The notes under the pieces were generated by a model, which worked only from the letters and a program-made list of their open reading frames with translations, had not been told where the DNA came from and ran no database searches. Of a stretch of DNA of 64,000 bases, positions 1-8,016 are shown piece by piece. A program made the translations under genes and the position numbers. Source of the DNA: an uncultured Acidimicrobiaceae bacterium (lineage in GTDB: Bacteria > Actinomycetota > Acidimicrobiia > Acidimicrobiales > UBA10347); NCBI GenBank assembly GCA_905182135.1, contig CAJJAG010000003.1, positions 62,001 to 126,000 on the forward strand, given 5' to 3'. Position 1 is the stretch's first letter; each line of letters begins with the position of its first letter.

Positions 1-586
1 GATCACAGCTAGAAGGGTCCACAAGTAACGCATGCACACCAAGCGCCGCAGCGGTTCGCAACATAACGCCCATATTGGTCGGGTTGTTCACTCCCTCGGT
101 GACGATCACGGTGCTTGCGTCGGCCACGACCTCATCTAACGGACGCAGCTTTGGGCGGTGGAATGCTGCCATTGCACCGCGATAGCGCCGATGCGACGCA
201 ATCTCCTGCACGACAGGTTCACCCATTCGGTACAACGCTGTAGCACCGATATCGAACTCCAGAGGACGCGTTCGCGCCGCCTCGACGATGACCGAATGCA
301 TCGTGTGTCCTGCATCGAGCGCTCGCTGGATGACCACATCACCTTCAGCGATGAAAATACCTTCCATGTCCCCACCGGGTGCCTCGCGTAACTGACGCAA
401 CGCTTGATCCCGCAAGCCGGTGAACAACAGCATGCGCTCATCCCGCGGATCATTAATGACCTCGCCAGCAATCTCCGGGCTTGCTTCGTTGCGCCCTTGC
501 GGCATCCGCGTGGAAGGGTCATCCCTCCGCGGCACCGCTCCTCGGCCCTCGTCGCTGGATTCGTTTTCTTGGTTGTTGTTGCTCAC
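1..586 (-). CDS. TrmH/SpoU-family RNA 2'-O-methyltransferase (3' end cut by window edge)
   Basis: The gene reads leftwards and continues past base 1, so only about 195 N-terminal residues are visible. A SpoU substrate-binding-like N-terminal domain contains VINDPRDERMLLFTGLRD, then GIFIAEGDVVIQRALDAG. It is followed by SpoU motif 1, EGVNNPTNMGVMLRTAAALG, whose N-P-x-N-x-G and Arg residues contact S-adenosylmethionine and the target ribose. Motifs 2 and 3 (knot and dimer interface) lie outside the window. The family methylates a 2'-OH in tRNA or rRNA; which RNA cannot be told here. I chose GTG at 584-586 as start; an ATG at 503-505 is possible and would remove a low-complexity Asn/Glu/Arg leader. 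The frame is open throughout. Confidence 0.85.
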   Translation of the reverse strand, partial: MSNNNQENESSDEGRGAVPRRDDPSTRMPQGRNEASPEIAGEVINDPRDERMLLFTGLRDQALRQLREAPGGDMEGIFIAEGDVVIQRALDAGHTMHSVIVEAARTRPLEFDIGATALYRMGEPVVQEIASHRRYRGAMAAFHRPKLRPLDEVVADASTVIVTEGVNNPTNMGVMLRTAAALGVHALLVDPSSCD

Positions 587-780
587 TCGGGTTTCTTAAC
601 TCGGCTTGGAGTGGCCCAGGACCATGCAGTCGGTTGTTTTGGGTAGATCACAACCCACGATGCATCCATCATTGCTGCAGCCTCGTCACGCTCACGAGAC
701 TCGAGTAGCGGCGCACGAAATTGGAGTGGGGTCTGATAATGCACCCAGGTTTCACCAAGTTCATCCAGCAAGCCTGTCAC
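583..780 (-). CDS. Short ORF of unknown function downstream of the ligase remnant
   Basis: A 65-residue frame starts at a GTG and overlaps the methyltransferase start by 4 bp (ATGA-like coupling). The frame stays open upstream to a stop at 856-858 and encodes a plausible-looking stretch, VVVHPDPNELAIATVTGLLD. I do not recognise a family. It lies directly downstream of the decayed ligC and may be part of the same decayed region or of a lost neighbour rather than a working gene. Residue composition is ordinary, with no signal peptide or membrane segment. Confidence 0.3.
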   Translation of the reverse strand: MTGLLDELGETWVHYQTPLQFRAPLLESRERDEAAAMMDASWVVIYPKQPTAWSWATPSRVKKPE

Positions 781-839
781 GGTAGCAATCGCGAGTTCGT
801 TCGGGTCGGGATGAACAACAACACGCGACAGACCGCTAA

Positions 840-1375
840 ACGCGATGCGACTTCCTCAAGTAGTTCGGCTCGACGCACCGCCGTGAAGCGTGCAGCCACA
901 CCGACCTAGAGCAGGTTTGCTTCATCGTCGAACAAACCCAGCATGACCGACCCATACCGCTTCCGGCTTTATGGATTCGACAACCAATAGCTACGACATC
1001 AGTCGATCGGCTGTGTTTGACATTCAATTGTGATCGCTTGTTCTCGGCATAAGGCTCAGCCATCATGTTCACCCGACTCACGGCTAGATGAATACGCTGT
1101 TGCAGCTGATCGAACTCGAGTCGGTTATCGATTGCCACGATGATCTCGCAACCGAAGATCCAGCGATCGGGCAACCGATCACGAATCGGGTCGACCGCCC
1201 GAAGAGGTCTCCGGTCAGCGGCTTACTGTTTCGCCATCCCAAATGGGCCTAGCCACCGTCACAAAATCGATGCACGGGAAGCCACTCTCACTTTGGTTCA
1301 AAGGCAAGAACGTCGCGTTTGGGTATCCCAACCACCGCATTGACTGGCCCTGGGATTCATCGGTGCTTGCAACGA
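840..1375 (-). pseudogene. ligC: Decayed ATP-dependent DNA ligase (LigC-like)
   Basis: Pieces of an actinobacterial LigC-type ligase occur in order on the minus strand but in different frames and with internal stops. Near 1300 is a worn AMP-acceptor motif (FEPK followed by a stop, where the family has YEPKWDGF). Next comes RNSKPLT near 1230, then PDRWIFGCEI followed by LEFDQLQQRIH and VNMMAEP (1040-1174), matching the family's PDRCVVDGEIV and FDxLQQRIHPA segments. A further piece, LGLFDDEANLL, then a TAG, then VGVAARFTAVRRAELLEE, lies at 840-945 and matches the C-terminal region. The nucleotidyl-transfer lysine motif is broken by a stop, so no active enzyme is possible. The family normally acts in DNA repair. 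The parent locus was at least 500 bp and probably more. Confidence 0.8.
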
Positions 1376-1424
1376 CAGATCGACGAGTTCACCAACGGCA
1401 AGGTTGTGCCCGCCAACTGATCAC

Positions 1425-2597
1425 TCACGAACTGAGGTTGATTGACACCGGGGCTTCCATCAAACGAACAGTGCATGTACCCATATCGATGGGGGGCGTG
1501 ACCTCAGTGACCAGCAAGTTGGCGATGCGGTTGATTTCATCGCTTGCGGGGCCTTCTCCGAGCGAACTCGGCTGGCCAATGTCGCCACCTTGGGCGACCG
1601 CAGTGTCGATTGGAATCTGGCCCAGTAGTGGTACGCCGAGATCGTTGGCCAGATTCTCTCCACCCCCACTTCCAAAGATCGGATAGCTCTCGCCGTCAGG
1701 GGTTACGAATGCACTCATGTTCTCGATCACACCAGCAATCCGCAGATAGTTCTTACGTCCCATGCTGGCTGCCCGAGCGGCAACCTTTTGTGCCGCAATC
1801 GCTGGCGTGGTCACGATGACCATCTCGGCCCGAGGCAGCATTTTAGCCAACCCCATTTGTACATCGCCGGTACCTGGCGGCATGTCGATGAACAGGTAAT
1901 CCATATCGCCCCAGCGCACGTCTTCAAGGAAGTGCTGTACGGCGCGATTCAGAATCAGACCTCGCCACATCAGCGCGGTTTCTTCTTGGTCGACCAGAAA
2001 GCCCATAGAGACGACCTTGACGCGGCCCTTCCCGATACGGCGCTGGTTAGGCGTGATCTTTTTCCCATCGCCGGTTTCGCTACCTTGAAGGCGACCCTCG
2101 ACCCCGATCATGCGAGGAACTGAATAACCCCAAATGTCGGCATCGAGAACACCGACGGTGAAACCTTGACTTGCGATGGCTGCCGCGAGGTTGACGGTGA
2201 CCGAACTTTTGCCGACACCACCCTTGCCGCTAGCAATCATGACCACGCGTGTCGATGGCGAAATCTCGTTGTCAGGCGGGTTCTCGGCGACACGCTTGCG
2301 GGCCCGGGCCATAACCTCGGCCTTTTCGCCCTGCTCGAGTTCGGTCCAGTCGATCTTGACTTTGTCTACGCCGGGGAGTTGCTCGACTCGGCCAACGACG
2401 TCCTTCTTGATCTGGGAGCGCAGCGGGCAGCCCATGGTAGTCAGCGCAATAGTTACGTGCGCCGTGCCGTCGTCTTCAAGCGATGTCTTTGGCACCATCC
2501 CAAGCTCAACAATGTTGGCCCCAAGCTCAGGATCGATGACGCCGCGCAGGACAGCCATGATGTCGTCGGGTGTCGCACGCTCGGCGGTAGGGCTCAC
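1425..2597 (-). CDS. mrp: Mrp/ApbC-family iron-sulfur cluster carrier ATPase
   Basis: This cytosolic P-loop ATPase is thought to bind Fe-S clusters and pass them to apo-proteins. An N-terminal MIP18/DUF59 domain (about residues 10-85, with TTMGCPLR) precedes the ParA/MinD-type ATPase. The deviant Walker A is at about 121-131 (IASGKGGVGKSS), with LDADIWGYSVPRM and the Mrp signature DYLFIDMPPGTGDV following. The C-terminal CxxC that bridges a cluster in many Mrp proteins is absent: after ENMSAF comes VTPDGESYPIFGSGGG. Many actinobacterial homologues, as I recall, also lack it. Length (390 aa) is normal. The A-type carrier at 4300-4620 is a likely partner but is separated by an MFS gene. Confidence 0.93.
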   Translation of the reverse strand: MSPTAERATPDDIMAVLRGVIDPELGANIVELGMVPKTSLEDDGTAHVTIALTTMGCPLRSQIKKDVVGRVEQLPGVDKVKIDWTELEQGEKAEVMARARKRVAENPPDNEISPSTRVVMIASGKGGVGKSSVTVNLAAAIASQGFTVGVLDADIWGYSVPRMIGVEGRLQGSETGDGKKITPNQRRIGKGRVKVVSMGFLVDQEETALMWRGLILNRAVQHFLEDVRWGDMDYLFIDMPPGTGDVQMGLAKMLPRAEMVIVTTPAIAAQKVAARAASMGRKNYLRIAGVIENMSAFVTPDGESYPIFGSGGGENLANDLGVPLLGQIPIDTAVAQGGDIGQPSSLGEGPASDEINRIANLLVTEVTPPIDMGTCTVRLMEAPVSINLSS

Positions 2598-2628
2598 CTT
2601 GTGATTCTAGAGGCCACGGCCGCTACCT

Positions 2629-3885
2629 CTACCGTCGGGACTCGGTCGCCACCGCTACCGAGTCTGCAGCCGTCGGGGTCAGGCGCCATGCGACGAAGAA
2701 GACAACGGATCCAGCAATGCTCAAACCGGCGGCTGCTAGGTAGCTAGCGGTATAGCTCGATACGTCGTGGAGCCACCCCAAAAGGTACGGGCCGCCGGCC
2801 ACGCCAAAACCGGTCACAATGAGCTGACTGAGCGCAAAAACACGCGGGTAGTCAGCGACGCCAAAGCGATCGGCAATTACCAACGGCTGCATCATCAGCA
2901 GATTTCCAGTGGTGCACCCGAACAGCAACGTGGCGGCAACGAGCATCGCCTTGCTGTCGACTTGACTCAGCCAAACCAAGGAGACTCCTTGAATAGCTGA
3001 TAAGGCCGATGTCATGGCAATGAGCTCTACTCGCGACGCCACGACACCGCCAACCAGCCGAGCGATAACAGACGCTAACGCCACCGACGACACAAGTGCC
3101 GCACCCGCCTCGGCGCGTTCGGTTCCCAACTTGAAGAGCTGCGCTATTGCACCGACCTGAGCGCCCATAGCGAACACGAATCCCAGCGTGACGAGCTTGA
3201 AGAAAAAGCTACCGACTGCATCGTCATACGCAATTCCTGTCGCAGCTGGCGCAACCTCACCATCGGCGGTCAGCCCCCCATCAGGAAGCTGCCCCCTTGC
3301 AGCTGGGTCTGGCCAGAGCGCAAATAGCGCTATGGCGACGGTCGCGAGATAGATGAGCGATAGCCATGGCGCAGCGCCAGACATTCCCTTGCGGTCAATG
3401 ATCGTAGACGCCAAGACGGTGATCGTGAGCCCGCCGACTGAGAGCCCGGTCGACGCAACAGAAAGGGCCACCGATCGGCGCACCTGGAACCAACGAGTTA
3501 CAAGGGTGGTCCCTGGAACCAGCCCACTCAGGCCAACGCCGATAGCGAAGACCAGATAACTGAGGTACAACGCAATCAGTTGCGTGGATTGTCCCATCAG
3601 CCATAGCCCCGTTGCAGCGATAACCGCGCCGATTCCCACGACAACGCGAATGTCTCGCGTCTGAATGACCGGTGCGATCAGACGGCCTGAGATCGCGCTC
3701 ACGATAAAGAAGATCGACGTGGCGAACGAAACGTCGGCGGTGCTGAAGCCTTGCTCGTCGGTAATGGCTTCCAAAAACACCGACAGGCCATAAAAGCCAA
3801 GGCCTGCATTCACCATGAACAGAACAAAGACAGAGGCAACCACGTACCACCCGTCGAAGATGCGCCCAGGCGCGGTCTTAGTCAC
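2629..3885 (-). CDS. MFS transporter (oxalate/formate-antiporter-like)
   Basis: A twelve-helix major facilitator protein of the inner membrane. The first helix follows the short cytosolic leader VTKTAPGRIFDGWYVV, a start typical of OFA/monocarboxylate-type carriers, with GLGFYGLSVF and alternating hydrophobic helices continuing to AAGLSIAGSVVFFV. The substrate cannot be told; a small organic acid is the family-based guess. I prefer the GTG at 3883-3885, because the frame's earlier GTG at 3948 adds 21 residues unlike a transporter N-terminus. The gene ends 31 bp from the mrp start. No Shine-Dalgarno sequence clearly decides the start. Confidence 0.82.
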   Translation of the reverse strand: MTKTAPGRIFDGWYVVASVFVLFMVNAGLGFYGLSVFLEAITDEQGFSTADVSFATSIFFIVSAISGRLIAPVIQTRDIRVVVGIGAVIAATGLWLMGQSTQLIALYLSYLVFAIGVGLSGLVPGTTLVTRWFQVRRSVALSVASTGLSVGGLTITVLASTIIDRKGMSGAAPWLSLIYLATVAIALFALWPDPAARGQLPDGGLTADGEVAPAATGIAYDDAVGSFFFKLVTLGFVFAMGAQVGAIAQLFKLGTERAEAGAALVSSVALASVIARLVGGVVASRVELIAMTSALSAIQGVSLVWLSQVDSKAMLVAATLLFGCTTGNLLMMQPLVIADRFGVADYPRVFALSQLIVTGFGVAGGPYLLGWLHDVSSYTASYLAAAGLSIAGSVVFFVAWRLTPTAADSVAVATESRR

Positions 3886-4299
3886 ATTGAAACGATAGGG
3901 CCAATGTTGGGACCCGGTGTAGCCATGGAGCCCCGGGTTGTGCCCCACATCTCATCCAATGAACAAAACTATTACTTCGCTCACACGGTGGGTCGGCCAA
4001 GTCACAGTGACCTCCGCCTCCGTTTCTTGACCAGGCGCTTGATCAACCTGGCCTCCGAGCCAAGTGATACCAGGTTCCGGCCCGTCGCTCGGGGCCAAAC
4101 AAACACCTTTAGGCACTCGGCTCATCAACCAGCATTAAGGTGCCCATCAGAAACCATGTGGTTGCCAATAGCCCGACCTGCCAACGGTCCGCTACAACCA
4201 ACACTCTGATCGGCAACGAGAGCACCGAGAGGCTGAGTTCGAACGCGAAACGAAGCCGGCATAGCGCCGACTTCGAATCAAGTTCTTAATGAGAACGGT
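3886..4299. other. Gap without a convincing gene
   Basis: About 410 bp between the transporter start and the Fe-S carrier stop. Short minus-strand frames occur, one of 56 residues ending near 3957 and a hydrophobic one ending near 4125, but none has a recognisable family or a ribosome binding site. It may hold the transporter promoter. A weak hairpin, GTTCT-CATTA-AGAAC, lies just beyond the carrier gene stop (about 4285-4299). Confidence 0.4.
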
Positions 4300-4620
4300 T
4301 TAGCTGAACGAGCTACCGCAGCCGCATGTGCGCTCGGCGTTCGGGTTGTTGATGCTGAAGCCGGTCTCTTGGAGGCCATCCTTGTAGTCCAGGGTTGCAC
4401 CCTCGAGCAGCATGGCACTTGAAGCATCAACGACGACTTTGACGCCTTCGTATTCGTTGGTCGTGTCATCATCAGCGAACTCAGAATCGAAAAACATCTC
4501 GTAGCTGAAGCCTGAGCAACCGCCAGGACGAACGGCGACGCGCAGAGCGAGGCCAACTTCATCTTCGTCGGCCAGAAGGGCACCAACCTTGGCGGATGCA
4601 TTATCGGTAAGGGTGATCAT
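4300..4620 (-). CDS. erpA: A-type iron-sulfur carrier (IscA/ErpA/HesB family)
   Basis: A 106-residue HesB/IscA-fold protein carrying the three invariant cysteines that hold a [2Fe-2S] or [4Fe-4S] cluster: C35 in GGCSGF, and C99 and C101 in TCGCGSSF. The start MITLTDNASAKV is typical of the family. It delivers clusters to client enzymes in the cytosol. Several clients are encoded nearby, including the two Mo-hydroxylase-type fusions and the formate dehydrogenase subunits. ErpA is the usual essential member in actinobacteria, but the family name is firmer than the subtype. Confidence 0.92.
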   Translation of the reverse strand: MITLTDNASAKVGALLADEDEVGLALRVAVRPGGCSGFSYEMFFDSEFADDDTTNEYEGVKVVVDASSAMLLEGATLDYKDGLQETGFSINNPNAERTCGCGSSFS

Positions 4621-4689
4621 CGTGGTCTCCTAATCAGCGAGCGTTCGAAGTACGTCATCAAATGATACCTCAGCATTGTTCCCACACTC

Positions 4690-4908
4690 TTACTCGGCCA
4701 AAGTTACCTCAACTTCGGCCAACATCTCCGGTGCATTAAGAGCGGCTGCACCCACGCCCACTATCACCGGTCGATCATCGGCTAGGCACGTTGTCAAGGC
4801 CGTGCGACGTGCACCGAATCCCAATGCCCTCACGATACAGAACTTCATTTTTATAATGTCTGCGCTATCCATTCTGGCTTCAGCCAGCTTTGTGAACGCT
4901 TCGGGCAG
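4690..4908 (-). pseudogene. Truncated RidA-family protein (C-terminal remnant)
   Basis: The reading frame downstream of a TGA at 4909-4911 encodes LPEAFTKLAEARMDSADIIKM and ends VGVGAAALNAPEMLAEVEV then TLAE. These correspond to the central helix and the last strand of RidA/YjgF proteins, here only about 73 residues against the normal 115-130. The N-terminal half is missing because the oppositely oriented Mo-hydroxylase-like gene begins at 4924. In-frame residues upstream of the TGA (AHKVRL) still look RidA-like, so an older gene was probably overwritten. A full RidA lies on the other side of that gene at 6630. Confidence 0.6.
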
Positions 4909-4923
4909 TCATAGCCTGACCTT

Positions 4924-6459
4924 GTGAGCGACCTTCCGGTGATCGAGTTCGAGGTAGACGGACAACAAGTCCAGGTTCCCGACGATGGGTCGTCACTGCT
5001 TGGGACCTTGCGGGATCATCTCGACAAACGATCGGCCAAGGACGGATGCTCGCCGCAGGGCCAGTGCGGTTGCTGCACCGTCCTCATCAATGGCCAACCG
5101 AGAGTCGCTTGTGTAACCCCTACCCGGCGAGTTAAGGGTCGGTCGGTCACCACGCTCGAAGGTTTCAGCCCCGACGAACGGGCTCGATGGGGCGGTGCCT
5201 TCTGTGCAACCGGGGCCAGCCAATGCGGCTTCTGTACCCCCGGCATCATTGTGCGTCTAGCCGGGCTCGAAGAGAAGAAGCCCGACGCCTCAGAAGACGA
5301 TGTGCGCCTGGCCCTCGCCGCCCACCTGTGTCGATGTACCGGTTGGCAAACAATCGTCGACGCATGGAACCAGCGAGACATCGAGATCAACGACACCCGA
5401 GATCTTGCTGCAGCAGCTCAACGGGCCGAACTCGAGGGGCGCAACGAACAGACCGTGTCAGCAGCGGTTGCTCTGGGCGATGGCGGATTCGCCGACGATC
5501 GTGCGCCGGCTGATGCGCTGGTCGCCGTGCTGAACGAGGCAGGCAAATGGGTCGTTGGCGAGTCGCTACACCAGGCCCGCACGCTTGCCGGCAAAGTCCA
5601 GGGACGACGCACCACACTCGAACCAACACATCCGGTTGCGGTCCCCAATGGCGACTGGGTCGCAACACTGCAGACCAGCTGGGTCGACCCTGCCTATCTC
5701 GAAACCGACGCTGCATGGGCGCTTCCTGGCCAGCCAGCCGTCTCGCCCCTATCTAACGGCGGCGCTTTTGGCGGCAAGATCGACTCAATAGTCACGGCGG
5801 TAGCCGAACACCTCGCCACCGAATACGACCGTGCAGTGCGAGTCCTGTTCAGTCGCGAAGACGCCATTCGTCTTGGCGCAAAGCGCCCACCGGTAGCCGG
5901 TGCAGCGAATGCCGACGGCACCGGCGTGCTGCGAGTCGTCGCAACACCTGGCATCGACGAAGCTATCCACGCAGTCGCCCCAGGACTGACCGTTGAACAC
6001 GTGCAGGTCCCGACCGAGCTTCGCACCTCGACCCAGGTTCGAGGTGCCGGTTGGGTCGAGGCAGTGGCACTCCTAGCACTCGCTGCCGGCAAGCTCGACC
6101 GAGTTCAGCCGATAGACAGTGGATGGGCAGAGGCAAGCGTGACCAGCGATGGAATAAACGTCCGTGTCGGGGCAGGTCAAGTTCTCGACGAAGTCGTGCT
6201 CCGCAGCTACTGCATCGGTGCGGCCCACATGGGCTACAGCCTGGTTATGGGCGAATCGCTCGCTGTCGACGCCGACGGCATCGTGCAAGATTTGACCGTT
6301 CGCTCGTTTGGTGTCGTCCGAGCGTCTGACACACCAACGATTCACATTGAAATCGTCGACGAGTCAGGCCCTGCCGTCAACGCCAGCGACGCTGTGTTCG
6401 CCGCTGTCGCAGCCGCTGTCGCACTTCACACCAACGCCATCACCTGGCCCCACACCTAA
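4924..6459 (+). CDS. Compact [2Fe-2S]/molybdenum-hydroxylase-like fusion protein
   Basis: The first 165 residues form a complete small-subunit-type module: a plant-type [2Fe-2S] site (C42, C48, C51, C63) and a second [2Fe-2S] site (C101 and C104 in QCGFCTPG; C136 and C138 in LCRCTG). Residues from about 175 to 511 resemble a much shortened molybdopterin-binding subunit. LSNGGAFGGK matches the family's GAFGGK cofactor motif, and the C-terminus (GESLAVDADG, then LTVRSFGVV) aligns with the last strands of such enzymes. The Mo part is about 340 residues where 700 or more are normal. The family's GxGE catalytic glutamate segment is replaced by GPAVNASDAVFAAV. It is probably a redox or cofactor protein derived from a xanthine dehydrogenase-like enzyme rather than a standard hydroxylase. 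GTG start; ridA follows. Confidence 0.75.
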   Translation: MSDLPVIEFEVDGQQVQVPDDGSSLLGTLRDHLDKRSAKDGCSPQGQCGCCTVLINGQPRVACVTPTRRVKGRSVTTLEGFSPDERARWGGAFCATGASQCGFCTPGIIVRLAGLEEKKPDASEDDVRLALAAHLCRCTGWQTIVDAWNQRDIEINDTRDLAAAAQRAELEGRNEQTVSAAVALGDGGFADDRAPADALVAVLNEAGKWVVGESLHQARTLAGKVQGRRTTLEPTHPVAVPNGDWVATLQTSWVDPAYLETDAAWALPGQPAVSPLSNGGAFGGKIDSIVTAVAEHLATEYDRAVRVLFSREDAIRLGAKRPPVAGAANADGTGVLRVVATPGIDEAIHAVAPGLTVEHVQVPTELRTSTQVRGAGWVEAVALLALAAGKLDRVQPIDSGWAEASVTSDGINVRVGAGQVLDEVVLRSYCIGAAHMGYSLVMGESLAVDADGIVQDLTVRSFGVVRASDTPTIHIEIVDESGPAVNASDAVFAAVAAAVALHTNAITWPHT

Positions 6460-6524
6460 CAAGACCCACCAGAATGAACTGGTCCTTGATTTCATTGTCA
6501 GAAACGAAAAGCTCGTGACGCGAC

Positions 6525-6557
6525 ACTTGAGATATGTACGACGTACATGTCTCAAGT
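6525..6557. promoter_or_regulatory. 33-bp near-perfect palindrome upstream of ridA
   Basis: The left arm starts ACTTGAGATATGTAC and the right arm ends GTACATGTCTCAAGT, around a 3-nt centre (GAC). Only one arm position is not a Watson-Crick pair, and it would be G-U in RNA. It lies 65 bp after the Mo-fusion stop and about 70 bp before the RidA start. No T-tract follows, so it fits a dimeric-repressor operator or an RNA processing hairpin better than a Rho-independent terminator. The regulator is unknown. Confidence 0.55.
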
Positions 6558-6629
6558 CCAGCAACATTGGTCTGGACGCAGCTGAGCTTGGGCCTTTCCG
6601 GATCCGGCTGCAGGCAGTAACCTGGCCAC

Positions 6630-6983
6630 GTGACGAAACCACTGGGTCCTTATACGCCGGTTATGAAAGTCGGTGACTGGGTCATCTGCTCTGGCCAGAT
6701 CGCCCTGCAAGATGGCGCGCTGCTCGATGGCGGCGTCGGTGAGCAAGTCACGTTGGCTCTGTCCAACATGGCCGGGTTGCTCGAAAGCCAGGGTGCATCG
6801 CTTAGCGACGTGGCCAAGACCACTGTGTTTATGGTCGACATGGATGACTACGCCGAAATGAACACGGCCTACATCGCCGCATTCGGCGACCATCGCCCCA
6901 CCCGGTCAGCGTTTGCTGTCGCGGGACTGCCCATTGGTGCCCGCGTCGAAATCGAGGCCTGGGCCTACATAGGAGACAAGTGA
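6630..6983 (+). CDS. ridA: RidA/YjgF-family enamine/imine deaminase
   Basis: A 117-residue RidA-fold protein. The family hydrolyses reactive enamines and imines released by PLP enzymes and acts as a trimer in the cytosol. VGDWVICSGQIAL matches the N-terminal conserved stretch, and GARVEIEAWAY carries the conserved arginine that binds the substrate carboxylate. Length is normal. GTG start. The stop is followed after one base by the ATG of a small membrane protein, suggesting co-transcription. PLP enzymes that could supply substrates are encoded at 38163 and 55977, though not adjacent. Confidence 0.9.
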   Translation: MTKPLGPYTPVMKVGDWVICSGQIALQDGALLDGGVGEQVTLALSNMAGLLESQGASLSDVAKTTVFMVDMDDYAEMNTAYIAAFGDHRPTRSAFAVAGLPIGARVEIEAWAYIGDK

Positions 6984-6984
6984 C

Positions 6985-7164
6985 ATGGTCGGAACAATCG
7001 TCATCATCGTCATTCTGTTACTCGCCCCGATCGGTATCTTGATGAGCAGCACCGCCTTTGTCGCCGCATTCAGCGCGTTCTTGAACCGTGACGTCGACAT
7101 CACCCACAAAGGCAGCGAGCTTCTGGACCTGGCCGAAACCGGCATGTCCGTCAAGCCCGACTAA
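6985..7164 (+). CDS. Small single-span membrane protein
   Basis: A 59-residue protein, MVGTIVIIVILLLAPIGILM at its start, with one hydrophobic helix at about residues 3-30 and a short acidic/polar tail ending SVKPD. The ATG is one base after the ridA stop, and AGGAGA at 6971-6976 gives a good ribosome binding site at 8-nt spacing inside ridA, so the two are almost certainly co-translated. No family is recognised. The expected topology is membrane-anchored with a roughly 30-residue soluble tail. Confidence 0.7.
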   Translation: MVGTIVIIVILLLAPIGILMSSTAFVAAFSAFLNRDVDITHKGSELLDLAETGMSVKPD

Positions 7165-7263
7165 CCCCAGCCGGGGTATCGCTACCTCCGAGAAGGCTGG
7201 CTACGCCAGGATGTTCGACGATTCCGTGCGAGTCGGACCTCGCTGCACGGCAACCGTGCATGG

Positions 7264-8016
7264 TTAATCGATGTCTTTGGTGGCCAGCGTGACGGCAGCC
7301 ATCGCTACAGCAAACGCCGCTACCGCAAGCGGGATCACGATCGACGCCCATGCAGCGCGATCGGCTAGATCGATCGAGACATCGGTGCCGCGCTGCAGCA
7401 TTGTCTGTAGATAGCTGCGTAACGAAAGCCGTGCCATGCCATTGCTGAAGCGTGCTAGGACGTTCTCCCAGAGCACGAGATAGAGCAGGCCAAGCCACAA
7501 CCCAGCCGTGAACCGAGCTCCCAAGAACAAATAGATGCCGCTATAGGCCAGCACACCCAAGATCGAAGCCACCGTGGCAGGAACAATCAGTGGGCCAAAG
7601 CCGGTGATCAGTGCGGTAAGCAAAACGGGCACGATGACCACAGGCAGCAGCGTGGCGACCACCGCTGCATACGCCGCAACAGCCAGGTGCCAACGCGGCA
7701 CTGGCTTCAACCACAAATAAACCAGCAGGCGGTCTTCGACGAGATCGCCGATCATTGGTGAACCCAGGATCAACGTTGCTAACGGAATCAAGAGCCCGAT
7801 TGAATAATCGCTGAGCAACCTGACGCTCGCCTCTTCAAGGTCGCGACTCTCAACGGCGGTCCGCACCACGATCGCCAGCAGGAACGAGATCCCGCCGAGC
7901 ACTCCCAAGCCGAACAAACGGCCTCGGGTCAGTTGGCCCCGCAGCAACAGGCGGAAATAGGTTGGTATGGACTTCGCAGCGGTAACCGTCGGCGTGCGGG
8001 GTTCCAGAGAAGTCAT
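7264..8016 (-). CDS. ABC-2-type transporter permease (second of two)
   Basis: A 250-residue integral membrane protein with about six hydrophobic helices (for example LFGLGVLGGISFLLAIVV and LLIPLATLILGSPMIGDL). It resembles ABC-2 permeases of the type that carry SSP-D-EDR-like signatures (LGSPMIGDLVEDRLLVYL). Its ATG overlaps the stop of the upstream ATPase gene by 4 bp (ATGA), so it is the last gene of a four-gene operon. Cargo is unknown. Length is short to normal for a half-transporter permease. Confidence 0.82.
   Translation of the reverse strand: MTSLEPRTPTVTAAKSIPTYFRLLLRGQLTRGRLFGLGVLGGISFLLAIVVRTAVESRDLEEASVRLLSDYSIGLLIPLATLILGSPMIGDLVEDRLLVYLWLKPVPRWHLAVAAYAAVVATLLPVVIVPVLLTALITGFGPLIVPATVASILGVLAYSGIYLFLGARFTAGLWLGLLYLVLWENVLARFSNGMARLSLRSYLQTMLQRGTDVSIDLADRAAWASIVIPLAVAAFAVAMAAVTLATKDID

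Noticed and set aside
4909..4911. TGA before the RidA fragment as a Sec codon
   Set aside because: The upstream RidA half is missing and the frame runs into an opposing gene, so it is decay, not recoding.
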